From: CALBZE01 sp036381255
GTDB lineage: Bacteria > Gemmatimonadota > Gemmatimonadetes > Longimicrobiales > RSA9
Length of the DNA stretch: 13,344 nt
Assembly: GCA_036381255.1 (NCBI GenBank)
Contig: DASVDG010000085.1
Location: forward strand, 1 to 13,344
Reading direction: 5' to 3'
Shown here: positions 1 to 9,455 of the stretch, one piece after another
Position numbering within the stretch: the stretch's first letter is position 1
Layout: the number at the start of each line of letters is the position of its first letter
Notes under the pieces: model-generated
The model's database searches: none
Told to the model about the DNA's origin: nothing
Seen by the model: the letters and a program-made list of their open reading frames with translations, nothing else
Translations under genes and position numbers: made by a program

Positions 1-33
1 GGAGCCGGCTCCGGAGCGGCGCGCGGCCGCGCT

Positions 34-123
34 CGTGCGCCGCGCGCTCGTGCGCCGTCCGGTCGTGCGCCGTCCGGTCGTGCGCCGTCCGGGCCTCCGC
101 CGCGCGGGCCTGCGCCGCCGCCG
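34..123. repeat. 15-bp tandem repeat, six imperfect units
   Basis: Six consecutive 15-bp units begin at 34, 49, 64, 79, 94 and 109. The second to fourth are nearly identical (cgtgcgccgtccggt), the others diverged. The period is a multiple of three, so all forward frames stay open through it and read as Arg/Pro/Val-rich peptide. It lies upstream of the start chosen for the gamma-glutamyltransferase gene, so I treat it as non-coding leader. It could also be the tail of a gene that begins left of the window. Confidence 0.75.
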
Positions 124-192
124 CCCGTTGCGTCCGCCCGCGCCTTACCCGATCTTCCCGGCTCATCCCCCGATCCGGGACCTTCATCTCGC

Positions 193-196
193 GGAG
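193..196 (+). promoter_or_regulatory. Ribosome binding site GGAG for the gamma-glutamyltransferase gene
   Basis: GGAG lies 9 nt before the ATG at 206. It decides the start: the frame is open back to the window edge, but only this ATG is followed by a signal peptide, and the upstream part is repeat-derived. Confidence 0.5.
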
Positions 197-205
197 ACCG
201 ACCCG

Positions 206-1951
<1,746 letters not shown>

Positions 1952-2056
1952 AGCGGGGCAAGCAGACCCGGCTGCACCATTCTTTCGACGCAAGCTGCCC
2001 GGCGCCGTCGACGCCGCGAGAAAAAGGGACGACCCGACCGGCCCTCCGCCGCCATC

Positions 2057-3151
2057 GTGTGCGGTGGCCGACTGACGGCCGTGCTCCAGGAGGACGTGGA
2101 CGCCATCGTCGCCGCCGGCGCGGTCGGCGCGATGGCCGAAGTGATCGACGGAGACACGGCGATCCGGGTGCGGTCGGGCGCGGCCGCGCTCGGGAGCGCC
2201 GACCCGGTCCCGTTCGATGGCCATTTCCGGATGGGCAGCGCGACGAAGCCGTTCATCGCGGTCGTCGTGCTGCAGCTCGCGGCCGAGGGCCGGCTCTCGC
2301 TCGAGGATCCGGTCTCGAAGTGGGTGCCGGATCTGGTGCAGGGGAACGGCAACGACGGCAGCCGGATCACGATCCGTCACCTGCTCCAGCATACGAGCGG
2401 GCTGTTCGACTACTTCAACGATTACCGCTTCATCTCGACGATCTTCACCCCGGAAGCGTTCGAAGAAAACCGGCTCCGGGAGTGGACGCCGGAGGCGCTG
2501 GTGAGGCTGGCCGTGTCGCACCCGCCGACGGCGGAGCCCGGCGCCGCATGGAGCTATACGAACACCGGGTACGTCCTTGCCGGCATGGTGATCGAGGCGG
2601 TGACCGGCGAGCCGTGGGCGGTGCAGGTCCGGAAGCGCATCATCGAGCCGCTGGGGCTACAGCGTACGTACGCGCCGGGGAGCGATCCCGCGATCGCGCG
2701 CCCGTTCGCTCGCGGCTACGAGCTGTACGGCACCGACGGCGGCTACGTCGACGTGACCGAGAAGAACATGACGATGGCCGATGCTTCCGGTGCGTTGATC
2801 ACGGCGACGGGCGACCTGAGCCGGTTCTTCGCGGCGCTGATGCGCGGCGAGCTGCTGGAGCCCGCGCAGCTGGAAGAGATGCTGAAGGCGGTACCGATCG
2901 GCGAGGGCGCCGCTTACGGCCTGGGCCTGTGGTTCAAGGAGCTGCCGTGCCGGCCCGGGGAGGGTTACTGGAGCCACGACGGCACGGCGCTCGGCTACGA
3001 AACGCGCACCGGCGTGCTCCCGGATGGCAGCCGGAGCTTCGTCGTCTCGGTGACGACGACGGACGCCCTGTACGGCAGCACCCGGTTCGACGAGGCGGTG
3101 GAACGGTCGCTGGACGCGTTGGCCCGCCACGCGCTGTGCGGCGCGCGCTGA
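2057..3151 (+). CDS. Serine hydrolase of the class C beta-lactamase family, R61 DD-peptidase-like
   Basis: A 364-aa penicillin-binding-protein/beta-lactamase-fold protein (PF00144). The three active-site motifs are S61-A-T-K64, Y167-T-N169 and H307-D-G309. From memory of the Streptomyces R61 DD-carboxypeptidase/transpeptidase, it resembles that enzyme most: SGLFDYFND near residues 114-122, PGAAWSYTNTGY, and two cysteines (C298, C361) where R61 has a disulfide. A likely role is D-alanyl-D-alanine peptidase, possibly an esterase or D-aminopeptidase. The start is uncertain. GTG 2057 gives a protein that begins about where mature R61 begins, with no signal peptide. No ATG exists upstream before the ggt stop, and GTG 2081 is an alternative. 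No clear ribosome site is seen; AGGG near 2025 is too far away. It is probably co-transcribed with the gamma-glutamyltransferase gene. Confidence 0.88.
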   Translation: MCGGRLTAVLQEDVDAIVAAGAVGAMAEVIDGDTAIRVRSGAAALGSADPVPFDGHFRMGSATKPFIAVVVLQLAAEGRLSLEDPVSKWVPDLVQGNGNDGSRITIRHLLQHTSGLFDYFNDYRFISTIFTPEAFEENRLREWTPEALVRLAVSHPPTAEPGAAWSYTNTGYVLAGMVIEAVTGEPWAVQVRKRIIEPLGLQRTYAPGSDPAIARPFARGYELYGTDGGYVDVTEKNMTMADASGALITATGDLSRFFAALMRGELLEPAQLEEMLKAVPIGEGAAYGLGLWFKELPCRPGEGYWSHDGTALGYETRTGVLPDGSRSFVVSVTTTDALYGSTRFDEAVERSLDALARHALCGAR

Positions 3152-3260
3152 GCGCCGCGGCCCGGGCGGCGGTGTGAGCGCCGCGGCCCAGCCGACGGCG
3201 TGCACGCCGCAGCTCGGCCGACGGCGTGTGCGCCGCGGCTGCGTCGACGGTGTGCGCGCC
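3152..3260. repeat. Imperfect 26-27-bp tandem repeat, about four units
   Basis: It starts directly after the stop codon of the serine hydrolase gene. Units begin near 3152, 3178, 3205 and 3231. Each carries a core like gccgcggc followed by a ga/gtcgacgg-type stretch and gtgtg/gtgca. The copies are diverged and share no conserved reading frame. Its function is unknown. Confidence 0.6.
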
Positions 3261-3523
3261 GGGGCCGCCCGGCGACCCCCTCGTATGCTCGCTCATGGAC
3301 CCGTAGGGTTCTGTCTGCAGGAATTGTTGGTCCCGATCCCGACCGGGTCATACGGAATTCGCCGGAACCGTTTCCCCCATTGGCCTCGGTCGGGGTGCGT
3401 CTCGCCGCCGGGACCGCGAAGGGCTCACGCGGCGTCCGAATCACGCGTTCGGCCGCGCATCGCAGCGGGCGACGGCGGAGCGGGTCGGCGCCGCGGCCGC
3501 CGCACGCGGCGATGGCCTCGACC
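3261..3523. other. Non-coding interval between converging genes
   Basis: This 263-bp stretch separates the 3' ends of the serine hydrolase (+) and ccdA-like (-) genes. The part around 3285-3385 is visibly less GC-rich than its surroundings (for example ggaattgttgg, catacggaattc, ccgtttccccc). I see no protein-like frame, no RNA gene and no hairpin followed by a T-run. It may be the shared transcription-end region. Confidence 0.5.
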
Positions 3524-4270
3524 TCACGGAGCTCCCCCCAGATCGATCAGCAGTCCGAACCCCGCGAAGAAGCTCGACAGCGCCGTGAACCGGCCGGTCA
3601 TGAGAAGGATGCCGACCAGGATGATGAACGCGCCGGTCGTGCGCTCGATCGGGCCGAGCCATCGTCGCAGCCACGATGTGCGCGTCAGGAACGCGTTCAG
3701 CCCGACGGCCGCGGCGAAGAACGGGATCCCGAGGCCCAGCGCGTACGCGGCGAGGAGCAGCGTGCCGCGCGCCATCGTCGCCTCCATCCCGGCGTAGAGC
3801 AGGATCGTGGCGAGGACGGGGCCGATGCACGGCGTCCACCCGGCGCCGAACGCGACGCCGGCGGCGACGGAGCCGAGCGCACCGGCGGGCTTCGCGGCGA
3901 GGTGGACGCGGCGCTCGCGCAGGAGCGCGGGGCTCCGGAGCACGCCGATCATGTAGAGCCCGAAGAGCACGATCACCGCGCCGCCGAGCTGCTGGAGCAG
4001 CGGAAGCGAGCGGGCGAGCACGCGGCCGAGCGCGGTCGCCGAAGCGCCGAGCGCGACGAACAGCGCCGAGAAACCGGCGATGAAGAGCGCCGCATGCGCC
4101 GCCGCCCGACGGCGGGCCGTGGCGTCGTCGTCGGCGCCGCGCAGCTCATCTAGCGTGAGCCCCGTCACGAACGAGACGTAGCTCGGCACGATCGGCAGGA
4201 CGCACGGCGAGAGGAACGAGGCCACGCCCGCCAGGAAGGCGAGGCCGAGCGAGACCGCGTCGCCGTCCAT
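3524..4270 (-). CDS. ccdA: CcdA/DsbD-type membrane thiol-disulfide transporter
   Basis: A 248-aa polytopic inner-membrane protein (cytochrome c biogenesis protein transmembrane region, PF02683). It carries reducing equivalents from cytoplasmic thioredoxin to periplasmic thiol proteins, for instance for cytochrome c maturation. About six hydrophobic segments are visible. The two redox cysteines sit in the expected contexts: SPCVLPIVPSY (C23, first helix) and GWTPCIGP (C148, fourth helix). No periplasmic thioredoxin domain is fused, so this is the short CcdA form, not full DsbD. The start overlaps the stop of the upstream nitronate monooxygenase gene (TGATG, sharing base 4270), which fixes the start and implies translational coupling. 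No TlpA/ResA partner or cytochrome gene is visible in the window, so its electron acceptor is unknown. Confidence 0.92.
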   Translation of the reverse strand: MDGDAVSLGLAFLAGVASFLSPCVLPIVPSYVSFVTGLTLDELRGADDDATARRRAAAHAALFIAGFSALFVALGASATALGRVLARSLPLLQQLGGAVIVLFGLYMIGVLRSPALLRERRVHLAAKPAGALGSVAAGVAFGAGWTPCIGPVLATILLYAGMEATMARGTLLLAAYALGLGIPFFAAAVGLNAFLTRTSWLRRWLGPIERTTGAFIILVGILLMTGRFTALSSFFAGFGLLIDLGGAP

Positions 4271-5304
4271 CACGACGCCGCATCCGTCGCCGACGAGGAG
4301 GGCCGGCGCGGTCCGCAGTCGGCGCCGGCGGCGGCGGCGAACGTGCGGACGATCTCGCCGGCCGGCAGGATCGCGTCGATCCCGGCGACGCTCCGGCCGG
4401 CCTGCCAGTACTCGTTCTCGCCGGTGTCGTCGAGCGCGGCGCGTTTGAGCTGCCACGCGGATTTCAGCGCGTAGATCGTGCGCATCCAGTGTTTGCGCCT
4501 GCGACCGCGCAGCATCCACCGGGCGAGCGGCCCGGCCTTCAGCCCCATCCGCTCGATGTAGGGCGTGCGGATGACGGCGACGGGGACGCCGGTGATCCGC
4601 TCGCTGAGCACGATGTCGCCCTCGCCCGCCTCGAGGATCGCGCGCTTGTAGGCGTCGCTGGCGCGGCACTCCGGGGTGGCGATGAAGCGGGTGCCGAGCT
4701 GCGCGCCGGCGTAGCCCATGCGCAGCGCGGCGGCGAACTCGTCGGGCGTGCCGATCCCGCCGGCGCAGACGACGGGGACGCCCAGGTCGCCGAGCTCGTC
4801 GAGGAGCTGCTCGGCGCTCCTGGGTCCCGCGTGGCCGCCTGCGCGGCGGTTCACGGCGATCAGCCCGTCGACGCCGCCGTCGATCCCTTTGAGCGCCCAT
4901 TTCCGCTCGGTCACGTCGTGGTAGACGACGCCGCCCGCCGCGTGCACGCGTTCGACGACCCAGTCCGGCTTGCCGAGCGAGGTGATGAAGAAGCGGATGC
5001 CCTCCTCGAGCGCGGTGTCGACCCAGCGCTCCATCCGCTCGCGGTAGGCTTTCGACGATGCCTCGATGAGTGCGTTCATCCCGATCGGCTTCGTGGTCAG
5101 CCGTCGGATCAGCCGCAGACCGTCGCGGAAGTCGTGGCCGTGGACGTAGGTGAGCGAGACCGGCTGCACGATGCCGATCCCGCCGGCCTCGGAGACGGCC
5201 GCGACGAGCTCGGGGTTGCTGCACGGGTACATCGCGCCGCAGATCAGCGGCACCTCGATCCCGGCGTGGCGGGTGAGCGGCGAGTCGAGCATCCTCGTCG
5301 TCAT
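4270..5304 (-). CDS. Nitronate monooxygenase family FMN enzyme
   Basis: A 344-aa cytoplasmic TIM-barrel flavoprotein of the 2-nitropropane dioxygenase family (PF03060). Characterised members oxidise alkyl nitronates such as propionate 3-nitronate; some relatives are enoyl-ACP reductases (FabK). Visible hallmarks are PLICGAMYPCSNPELVAAVSEAGG at the N-terminus, NRRAGGHAGP (the His likely serves as catalytic base in this family), CAGGIGTPDEF and LGTRFIATPEC, which form the FMN phosphate site. The C-terminal 90 residues are basic and helical. It is the second gene of a three-gene minus-strand operon, 19 bp behind the thioesterase gene, and its stop overlaps the ccdA-like start. No strong Shine-Dalgarno precedes ATG 5304, which suggests coupling to the upstream gene. 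The exact substrate cannot be told from sequence. Confidence 0.88.
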   Translation of the reverse strand: MTTRMLDSPLTRHAGIEVPLICGAMYPCSNPELVAAVSEAGGIGIVQPVSLTYVHGHDFRDGLRLIRRLTTKPIGMNALIEASSKAYRERMERWVDTALEEGIRFFITSLGKPDWVVERVHAAGGVVYHDVTERKWALKGIDGGVDGLIAVNRRAGGHAGPRSAEQLLDELGDLGVPVVCAGGIGTPDEFAAALRMGYAGAQLGTRFIATPECRASDAYKRAILEAGEGDIVLSERITGVPVAVIRTPYIERMGLKAGPLARWMLRGRRRKHWMRTIYALKSAWQLKRAALDDTGENEYWQAGRSVAGIDAILPAGEIVRTFAAAAGADCGPRRPSSSATDAAS

Positions 5305-5323
5305 GGGCTGGGCGGGCGCGGGC

Positions 5324-5803
5324 TCATCGCGGGGCCAGGCGCCAGCGGGCGGTCACGCGGGCGACGACGTCGCCGTCGCGGTCGCGGATCTCGGCGGTCA
5401 CGTGGTGATCCATCCGGTCCGTGACCTCGGGCACTTCGGCACGGCATTCGGCGACGAGGCGGCCGCGCGCCTTCTTCAGGTACTCGGCGGAGAGTCCGGT
5501 CACGATCCCGCGCACCGTCGGCGGCAGGCCGTTCATCATCGCGAGGCCGCTCGCCAGCTCGCCGAGGTTGACGAGCGCGACGGCGTGGATCGAATCCAGA
5601 TGGTTGCGGACGCGGCGCCGGTCGCGCAGCTCGATCCGCGCGTAGCCGGGTTCGAGCGCGACGACGCGGGCGCCGATCGTGGCGGTGTACGGGATGCGCA
5701 GGCCGAGCAGGCGGCTGAACAGCCACGTCCTGCCGGGGAGCGGGCCGAGGCGCCGCCACAGTGCGGCGATCGGCGATTCGTTCGGGTCGTGTGTCGGCGC
5801 CAT
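5324..5803 (-). CDS. DUF4442 hotdog-fold protein, probable acyl-CoA thioesterase
   Basis: A 159-aa cytoplasmic protein of the hotdog-fold DUF4442 family (PF14539), related to PaaI/YiiD-like thioesterases. The diagnostic stretch is RVRNHLDSIHAVALVNLGELASGL (residues 66-87), which carries the NHxxxIHAxAxxNLxE pattern typical of the family. It follows a strand (ARIELRDR) and precedes a C-terminal sheet ending VVARVTARWRL. Length matches single-domain members. ATG 5803 is the only start that begins just before conserved sequence; longer in-frame extensions run into the divergent promoter and the oxidase gene. It is the first gene of the minus-strand operon with the nitronate monooxygenase and ccdA-like genes. 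A nitronate-handling enzyme beside a thioesterase hints at acyl or nitro-acid detoxification, but that is only inference. Confidence 0.82.
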   Translation of the reverse strand: MAPTHDPNESPIAALWRRLGPLPGRTWLFSRLLGLRIPYTATIGARVVALEPGYARIELRDRRRVRNHLDSIHAVALVNLGELASGLAMMNGLPPTVRGIVTGLSAEYLKKARGRLVAECRAEVPEVTDRMDHHVTAEIRDRDGDVVARVTARWRLAPR

Positions 5804-5856
5804 GGGAGCGTCCGGTTCGGGTCGGGGCGCATGGCCGCGGGCGGGCACCCATCCGG

Positions 5857-5864
5857 GCAATATA
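5857..5864 (-). promoter_or_regulatory. Candidate -10/-7 element TATATTGC for the thioesterase operon
   Basis: Read on the minus strand, TATATTGC lies 53 nt before the thioesterase start. It is one of the few AT-rich patches in this intergenic region and matches TAnnTTGC, the same form as the element on the other strand at 5929. I see no matching TTTG at -33, so support is weak. Confidence 0.35.
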
Positions 5865-5876
5865 GCGGCCGGCCGC
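5865..5876. promoter_or_regulatory. 12-bp perfect palindrome GCGGCCGGCCGC, possible operator
   Basis: It lies in the 172-bp divergent region, directly next to the candidate minus-strand -10 element on its upstream side. That is a plausible position for a regulator to act on the thioesterase operon. In DNA this GC-rich a GC palindrome can arise by chance. Confidence 0.25.
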
Positions 5877-5905
5877 ATCTCGGGCACGGTGCGATGCGCG
5901 CTCCC

Positions 5906-5936
5906 TTTGAGGCGGCGCCGTCGCACCTTAACTTGC
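5906..5936 (+). promoter_or_regulatory. Candidate promoter TTTG-N19-TAACTTGC for the multicopper oxidase gene
   Basis: TTTG at 5906-5909 is followed after exactly 19 nt by TAACTTGC at 5929-5936, 39 nt before the oxidase ATG. This is close to the Bacteroidota housekeeping promoter (TTTG, 19-21 nt spacer, TAnnTTTG). A conventional sigma-70 reading (TTGAGG, 16-nt spacer, TAACTT) also fits loosely. Confidence 0.45.
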
Positions 5937-5963
5937 ACCGGTCCGTCGCACATCCCGCCAGTC

Positions 5964-5969
5964 AGGGGG
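5964..5969 (+). promoter_or_regulatory. Ribosome binding site AGGGGG for the multicopper oxidase gene
   Basis: It sits 6 nt before ATG 5976. It supports this start over the in-frame ATG at 5679, which would add about 99 residues running back over the divergent promoter and the opposite-strand thioesterase gene. Confidence 0.6.
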
Positions 5970-5975
5970 CGAGTC

Positions 5976-8426
5976 ATGCCGGTGATCTCTCCAGCGGGCC
6001 GCGCTCGGTCGCCGAGGAAGGCGGCCGCGCTCGCTGCCGCATTCGGGGCGGGGCGCGGGCTCGCACTCGCGGCCGGGCTCTCGATGGCGCTCCCGTCCGC
6101 CGTCGCGGCGCAGGGCGTCGGCGACGCGGCCGGTATCGGCACGCCGTGCAGCGGGCGACCGCGCGGGCCGGGCGTGACCGACCCCGACCTGTACTGCATC
6201 GACCTGGTGCCGACGCCCGATCTCCCCGCCGCCTCGGGCGTCGTCGAGCTGGGCCGCGTGCCGACGCCGTTCGGCGTGGCGGTCACGGCGGACGGCGTGC
6301 TGAAGTACGACCTGCGGGTCGCCGTGGAGGGATTGCCGGCGCCGGAGACGCTCGGGCCGTACACCACCTACGTCGCGTGGGCGACGACGCCGCTGCTGCG
6401 GCCGATGGTGAAGCTGGGCGCGCTGCGGCCCGATGCGGAGGCGGCGACGGGATCGAGCGCCGGCTCGGGGTCGGGCCCGGCCGGGGGCGCGACTTCCGCC
6501 GCCGGCGCGGCTCGGCGCGCCGGCCCGGGCCGGCGTGAGGCGGCGCCGGCGCGTCGCCTCGTCGCCTCCGGGCGCATCGCGTTCAACAAGTTCCTCGTCC
6601 TGGTCACGGCGGAGCGGTCGGCCGGCGTCGAGGAGCGGGGAGGGAAGATCGTGCTGCGCGGGACGTCGCCGAGCATGCGCATGCAGCCGCACGACCTGCC
6701 GTTCCTGTACACGCTGGGGCCGGGCGCGGGCCCGTCGGAGCACGCCGGCCACGTGCCGCGCGCGGTGCGGGCGGAGAAGGCGGCACCGGAAGCCGGCCGC
6801 GTGCCGCACGCGGAGCCGCCGGCAAAGGCCGCGCCGAGCGCCGCCCGCGCCCGATGGACGCTCCCGCCGATGCACCCCGGCGTCGCCATGGCGCCGGCGC
6901 TGATGGGTGTGCGGCCGTCGGTCGCGCCGTTCCTCCCGGCCGCCGATGCCGGGGAGGCGGTCCCGGACGCCCGGCCGACGACCACGGTGCCGCTGCAGGA
7001 CGGCGACACGCTCGACCTCGTCGCCGGCCTCGTCCGGCGCACCATCGCCGGCCGCACGTTCGTGATGTACGGCTTCAACGGGCAGATCCCCGGACCGCTG
7101 ATCCGGGTGCCGCGCGGCGCGACGATCGTGGTCCGGTTCACGAACCGTCTCGACCTGCCGACCGCGGTGCACTGGCACGGCGTGCGGCTCGACAACCGCT
7201 ACGACGGCGTGCCCGGCGTGACGCAGGACCCGGTGCCGCCGGGCGGCACGTTCGAGTACCGCGTGCACTTCCGCGATGCCGGCATCTACTGGTACCACCC
7301 GCACCACCGCGAGGACATCACGCAGGACCTCGGGCTCTACGGCAACATGCTCGTCGGCTCGCCGGACGCGGACGCGTACGGCCCGGTGCACCGCGAGGAG
7401 GTCCTGACGCTCGACGACCTGCTCGTCGCGGACGCGGGGCTCGTCCCGTACGGCCGCGAGGCCGCGACGCACGCGCTCATGGGCCGCTTCGGCAACGTGC
7501 TCCTGGTCAACGGCGAGCCCGGGGATACGATGGCGGTGCGGCGCGGCGAGGTCGTGCGGTTCTACCTGACGAACGTCTCGAATACGCGGGTCTTCAACCT
7601 GTCCTTCGGCGGCGCGGCCATCAAGCTCGTCGGCTCGGACATCGGCCGCTACGAGCGGGAGCAGTGGGTCGAGAGCGTGGTGCTCGCGCCGGCGGAGCGC
7701 GCCATCGTCGACGTGCGGTTCGACGCGCCGGGCGTGACGGTGCTCGAGAACCGCGTCCAGGGGATCGACCACCTGTACGGCAACTTCTTCACCGAGGCGG
7801 ACACGCTGGTGCGGATCCGCGTCGCCGACGGGCCGGCGGCGCCGGTGCTCGGCACGCCGTTCGAGACGCTGCGACGCAACGACGACGTCGTCGCGGAGAT
7901 CGCGTCGTACCGCGCGCACTTCGGCCGACCGGTCGACCACGAGCTGCTGCTCACCCTCGAGCTCGACGAGCTGCCGTTCCCGATCGGGCCGCTGATCCGC
8001 CTCGACTCGGCGTACTTCCACCCGGTCGAATGGACCGGGACCATGCCGATGATGAACTGGGCGGCCACCGCCCGGGACGCGCGCTGGATCCTGCGCGAGC
8101 CCTCGACCGGCCGCGAGAACATGGATGTCGCCTGGCGTTTCCGCGTCGGCGACGTCGTCAAGCTGCGGCTCACGAACGACCGCCGCGCCGCGCACGCGAT
8201 GCAGCACCCGATTCACATCCACGGCCAGCGGTTCCTCGTCCTCTCCGTCGACGGCGTGCCGAACCCGAACCGGGTGTGGAAGGACACGATCCTGCTCCCC
8301 GTCGGCTCGACGGCGGAGCTGCTGCTCGAGCTCTCGAATCCGGGCCGCTGGATGCTGCACTGCCACATCGCGGAGCACATGGAGGCCGGGATGAGGATGG
8401 TGTTCACGGTGGATCCGGCGGGGTAG
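5976..8426 (+). CDS. Multicopper oxidase with long N-terminal extension
   Basis: An 816-aa secreted copper oxidase; laccase-like enzymes of this type oxidise phenols or metal ions and reduce O2 to water. A Sec-type signal covers residues 1-46 (cleavage near AVAAQ). The catalytic part runs from about 335 to 816, cupredoxin domains with all copper ligands: H399-W-H401-G, H441-P-H443, H744-P-I-H747-I-H749, and H795-C796-H797 with H801 and M806. C796 with H744, H801 and axial M806 builds the type 1 site, and the remaining histidines the trinuclear centre. Residues 47-330 are extra: a beta-rich segment with YTTYVAWATTP (129-139), an Ala/Gly/Arg linker (155-194), then a strand-like FNKFLVLVTAE (203-213) and a second Ala/Pro-rich linker to about 300. 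Typical bacterial laccases are near 500 residues. The substrate is unknown. It is transcribed alone from the divergent region. Confidence 0.93.
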   Translation: MPVISPAGRARSPRKAAALAAAFGAGRGLALAAGLSMALPSAVAAQGVGDAAGIGTPCSGRPRGPGVTDPDLYCIDLVPTPDLPAASGVVELGRVPTPFGVAVTADGVLKYDLRVAVEGLPAPETLGPYTTYVAWATTPLLRPMVKLGALRPDAEAATGSSAGSGSGPAGGATSAAGAARRAGPGRREAAPARRLVASGRIAFNKFLVLVTAERSAGVEERGGKIVLRGTSPSMRMQPHDLPFLYTLGPGAGPSEHAGHVPRAVRAEKAAPEAGRVPHAEPPAKAAPSAARARWTLPPMHPGVAMAPALMGVRPSVAPFLPAADAGEAVPDARPTTTVPLQDGDTLDLVAGLVRRTIAGRTFVMYGFNGQIPGPLIRVPRGATIVVRFTNRLDLPTAVHWHGVRLDNRYDGVPGVTQDPVPPGGTFEYRVHFRDAGIYWYHPHHREDITQDLGLYGNMLVGSPDADAYGPVHREEVLTLDDLLVADAGLVPYGREAATHALMGRFGNVLLVNGEPGDTMAVRRGEVVRFYLTNVSNTRVFNLSFGGAAIKLVGSDIGRYEREQWVESVVLAPAERAIVDVRFDAPGVTVLENRVQGIDHLYGNFFTEADTLVRIRVADGPAAPVLGTPFETLRRNDDVVAEIASYRAHFGRPVDHELLLTLELDELPFPIGPLIRLDSAYFHPVEWTGTMPMMNWAATARDARWILREPSTGRENMDVAWRFRVGDVVKLRLTNDRRAAHAMQHPIHIHGQRFLVLSVDGVPNPNRVWKDTILLPVGSTAELLLELSNPGRWMLHCHIAEHMEAGMRMVFTVDPAG

Positions 8427-8471
8427 CGGTGCGACGGCGCGGGAGCCAGGCGGACCCGCTCGGCCCGCCCG

Positions 8472-8488
8472 GCCGGTCGACCACCGGC
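8472..8488. terminator. Hairpin between converging genes, weak terminator candidate
   Basis: GCCGGT and ACCGGC can pair around a 5-nt loop (CGACC) in the 70-bp gap between the oxidase (+) and TIM-barrel (-) stop codons. There is no T-run on either side, so it is not a classical intrinsic terminator. The position between convergent genes is the main support. Confidence 0.3.
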
Positions 8489-8496
8489 GCGCCGGA

Positions 8497-9455
8497 TCAG
8501 GACGTGGTCACGGGCTCGAAGGCGTCGACTTCGCGGTACGCGTCGATCACGGCCTGCTCGCCCTCGCGGCCGTCGCGGGCGTTGCCGTGCTCCATCCCGA
8601 GGATGCCGCGGTACCCCTTGCCGTGGATGTGCCGAAGCACGTTCCTGTAGTTGATCTCGCCCGTGGTCGGCTCGTTCCGGCCGGGGTTGTCCCCGATCTG
8701 GAAGTAGGCGATCTCGTCCCAGCAGGCGTCGATGTTCGGGATCAGGTTCCCCTCGGTGATCTGCTGGTGATAGATGTCGAACAGGATCTTGCACGACGGG
8801 CTGTCGACGGCGCGGCAGATCTGGAACGCCTGGGCGGCCTTCCGGAGGAACAGGCCGGGGTGGTCGCGGGGGTTCAGCGGCTCGAGGACCATGACGAGCC
8901 CGTGCGGCTCGAGGATCTCCGCGGCGCGACGGAGCGTGTCGACGACGTTCGCGGTCTGGTAGCCGAGGTCGAGGCGCTGCGCGAGGTGGCCGGGCACGAC
9001 CGTCATCCACGTCGCGTCGACGCGTCGGGCGATGTCGACGGACTCGCGGATCTCCTTCAGGAATCGTTCGCGCGCGTCGTCGCGGCCGGAGGTCAGCGTC
9101 GGCCGCCGCCAGTCGATGGTGTGTGCGACGAACACGCCCATCCGCATCCCGAGGCGCGCCAGCTCGGCGCCGATCCGGTCCTGAAGCTTCACGGGCCGGC
9201 CGCGCATGCCGTTGTCCTCGAGGGAGCGGAACCCGACCTCGGCCATGAAGCGGAGCTGGTCGATCGGGTCCTCGCCCGCGTGGTGGCGGAACATGCCGAA
9301 GTGCGGCGCGTAGTCGAGCCGGAACGGCTCGCCGCGGCGCGCGGCCCGGGCGGCGACGTCGCCGCCGGCGAGGCGACTCGCGGCCTCGAGACCGGTGGCG
9401 GACGCGGCGAGCGCGGTCGTGCCGACGACCCCGGCCTTCACGAAATCCCTTCGCC

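Noticed and set aside
35..205. N-terminal extension of the gamma-glutamyltransferase from an earlier start
   Set aside because: It would place an Arg-rich repeat peptide before a good signal peptide; ATG 206 has its own ribosome site.
3261..3523. Mobile-element remnant in the lower-GC patch
   Set aside because: No transposase fragment, terminal inverted repeats or target duplication could be identified.
5928..8378. Long minus-strand open frame opposite the multicopper oxidase
   Set aside because: High GC suppresses stop codons. The translation is compositionally biased and the plus strand has all copper-ligand motifs.
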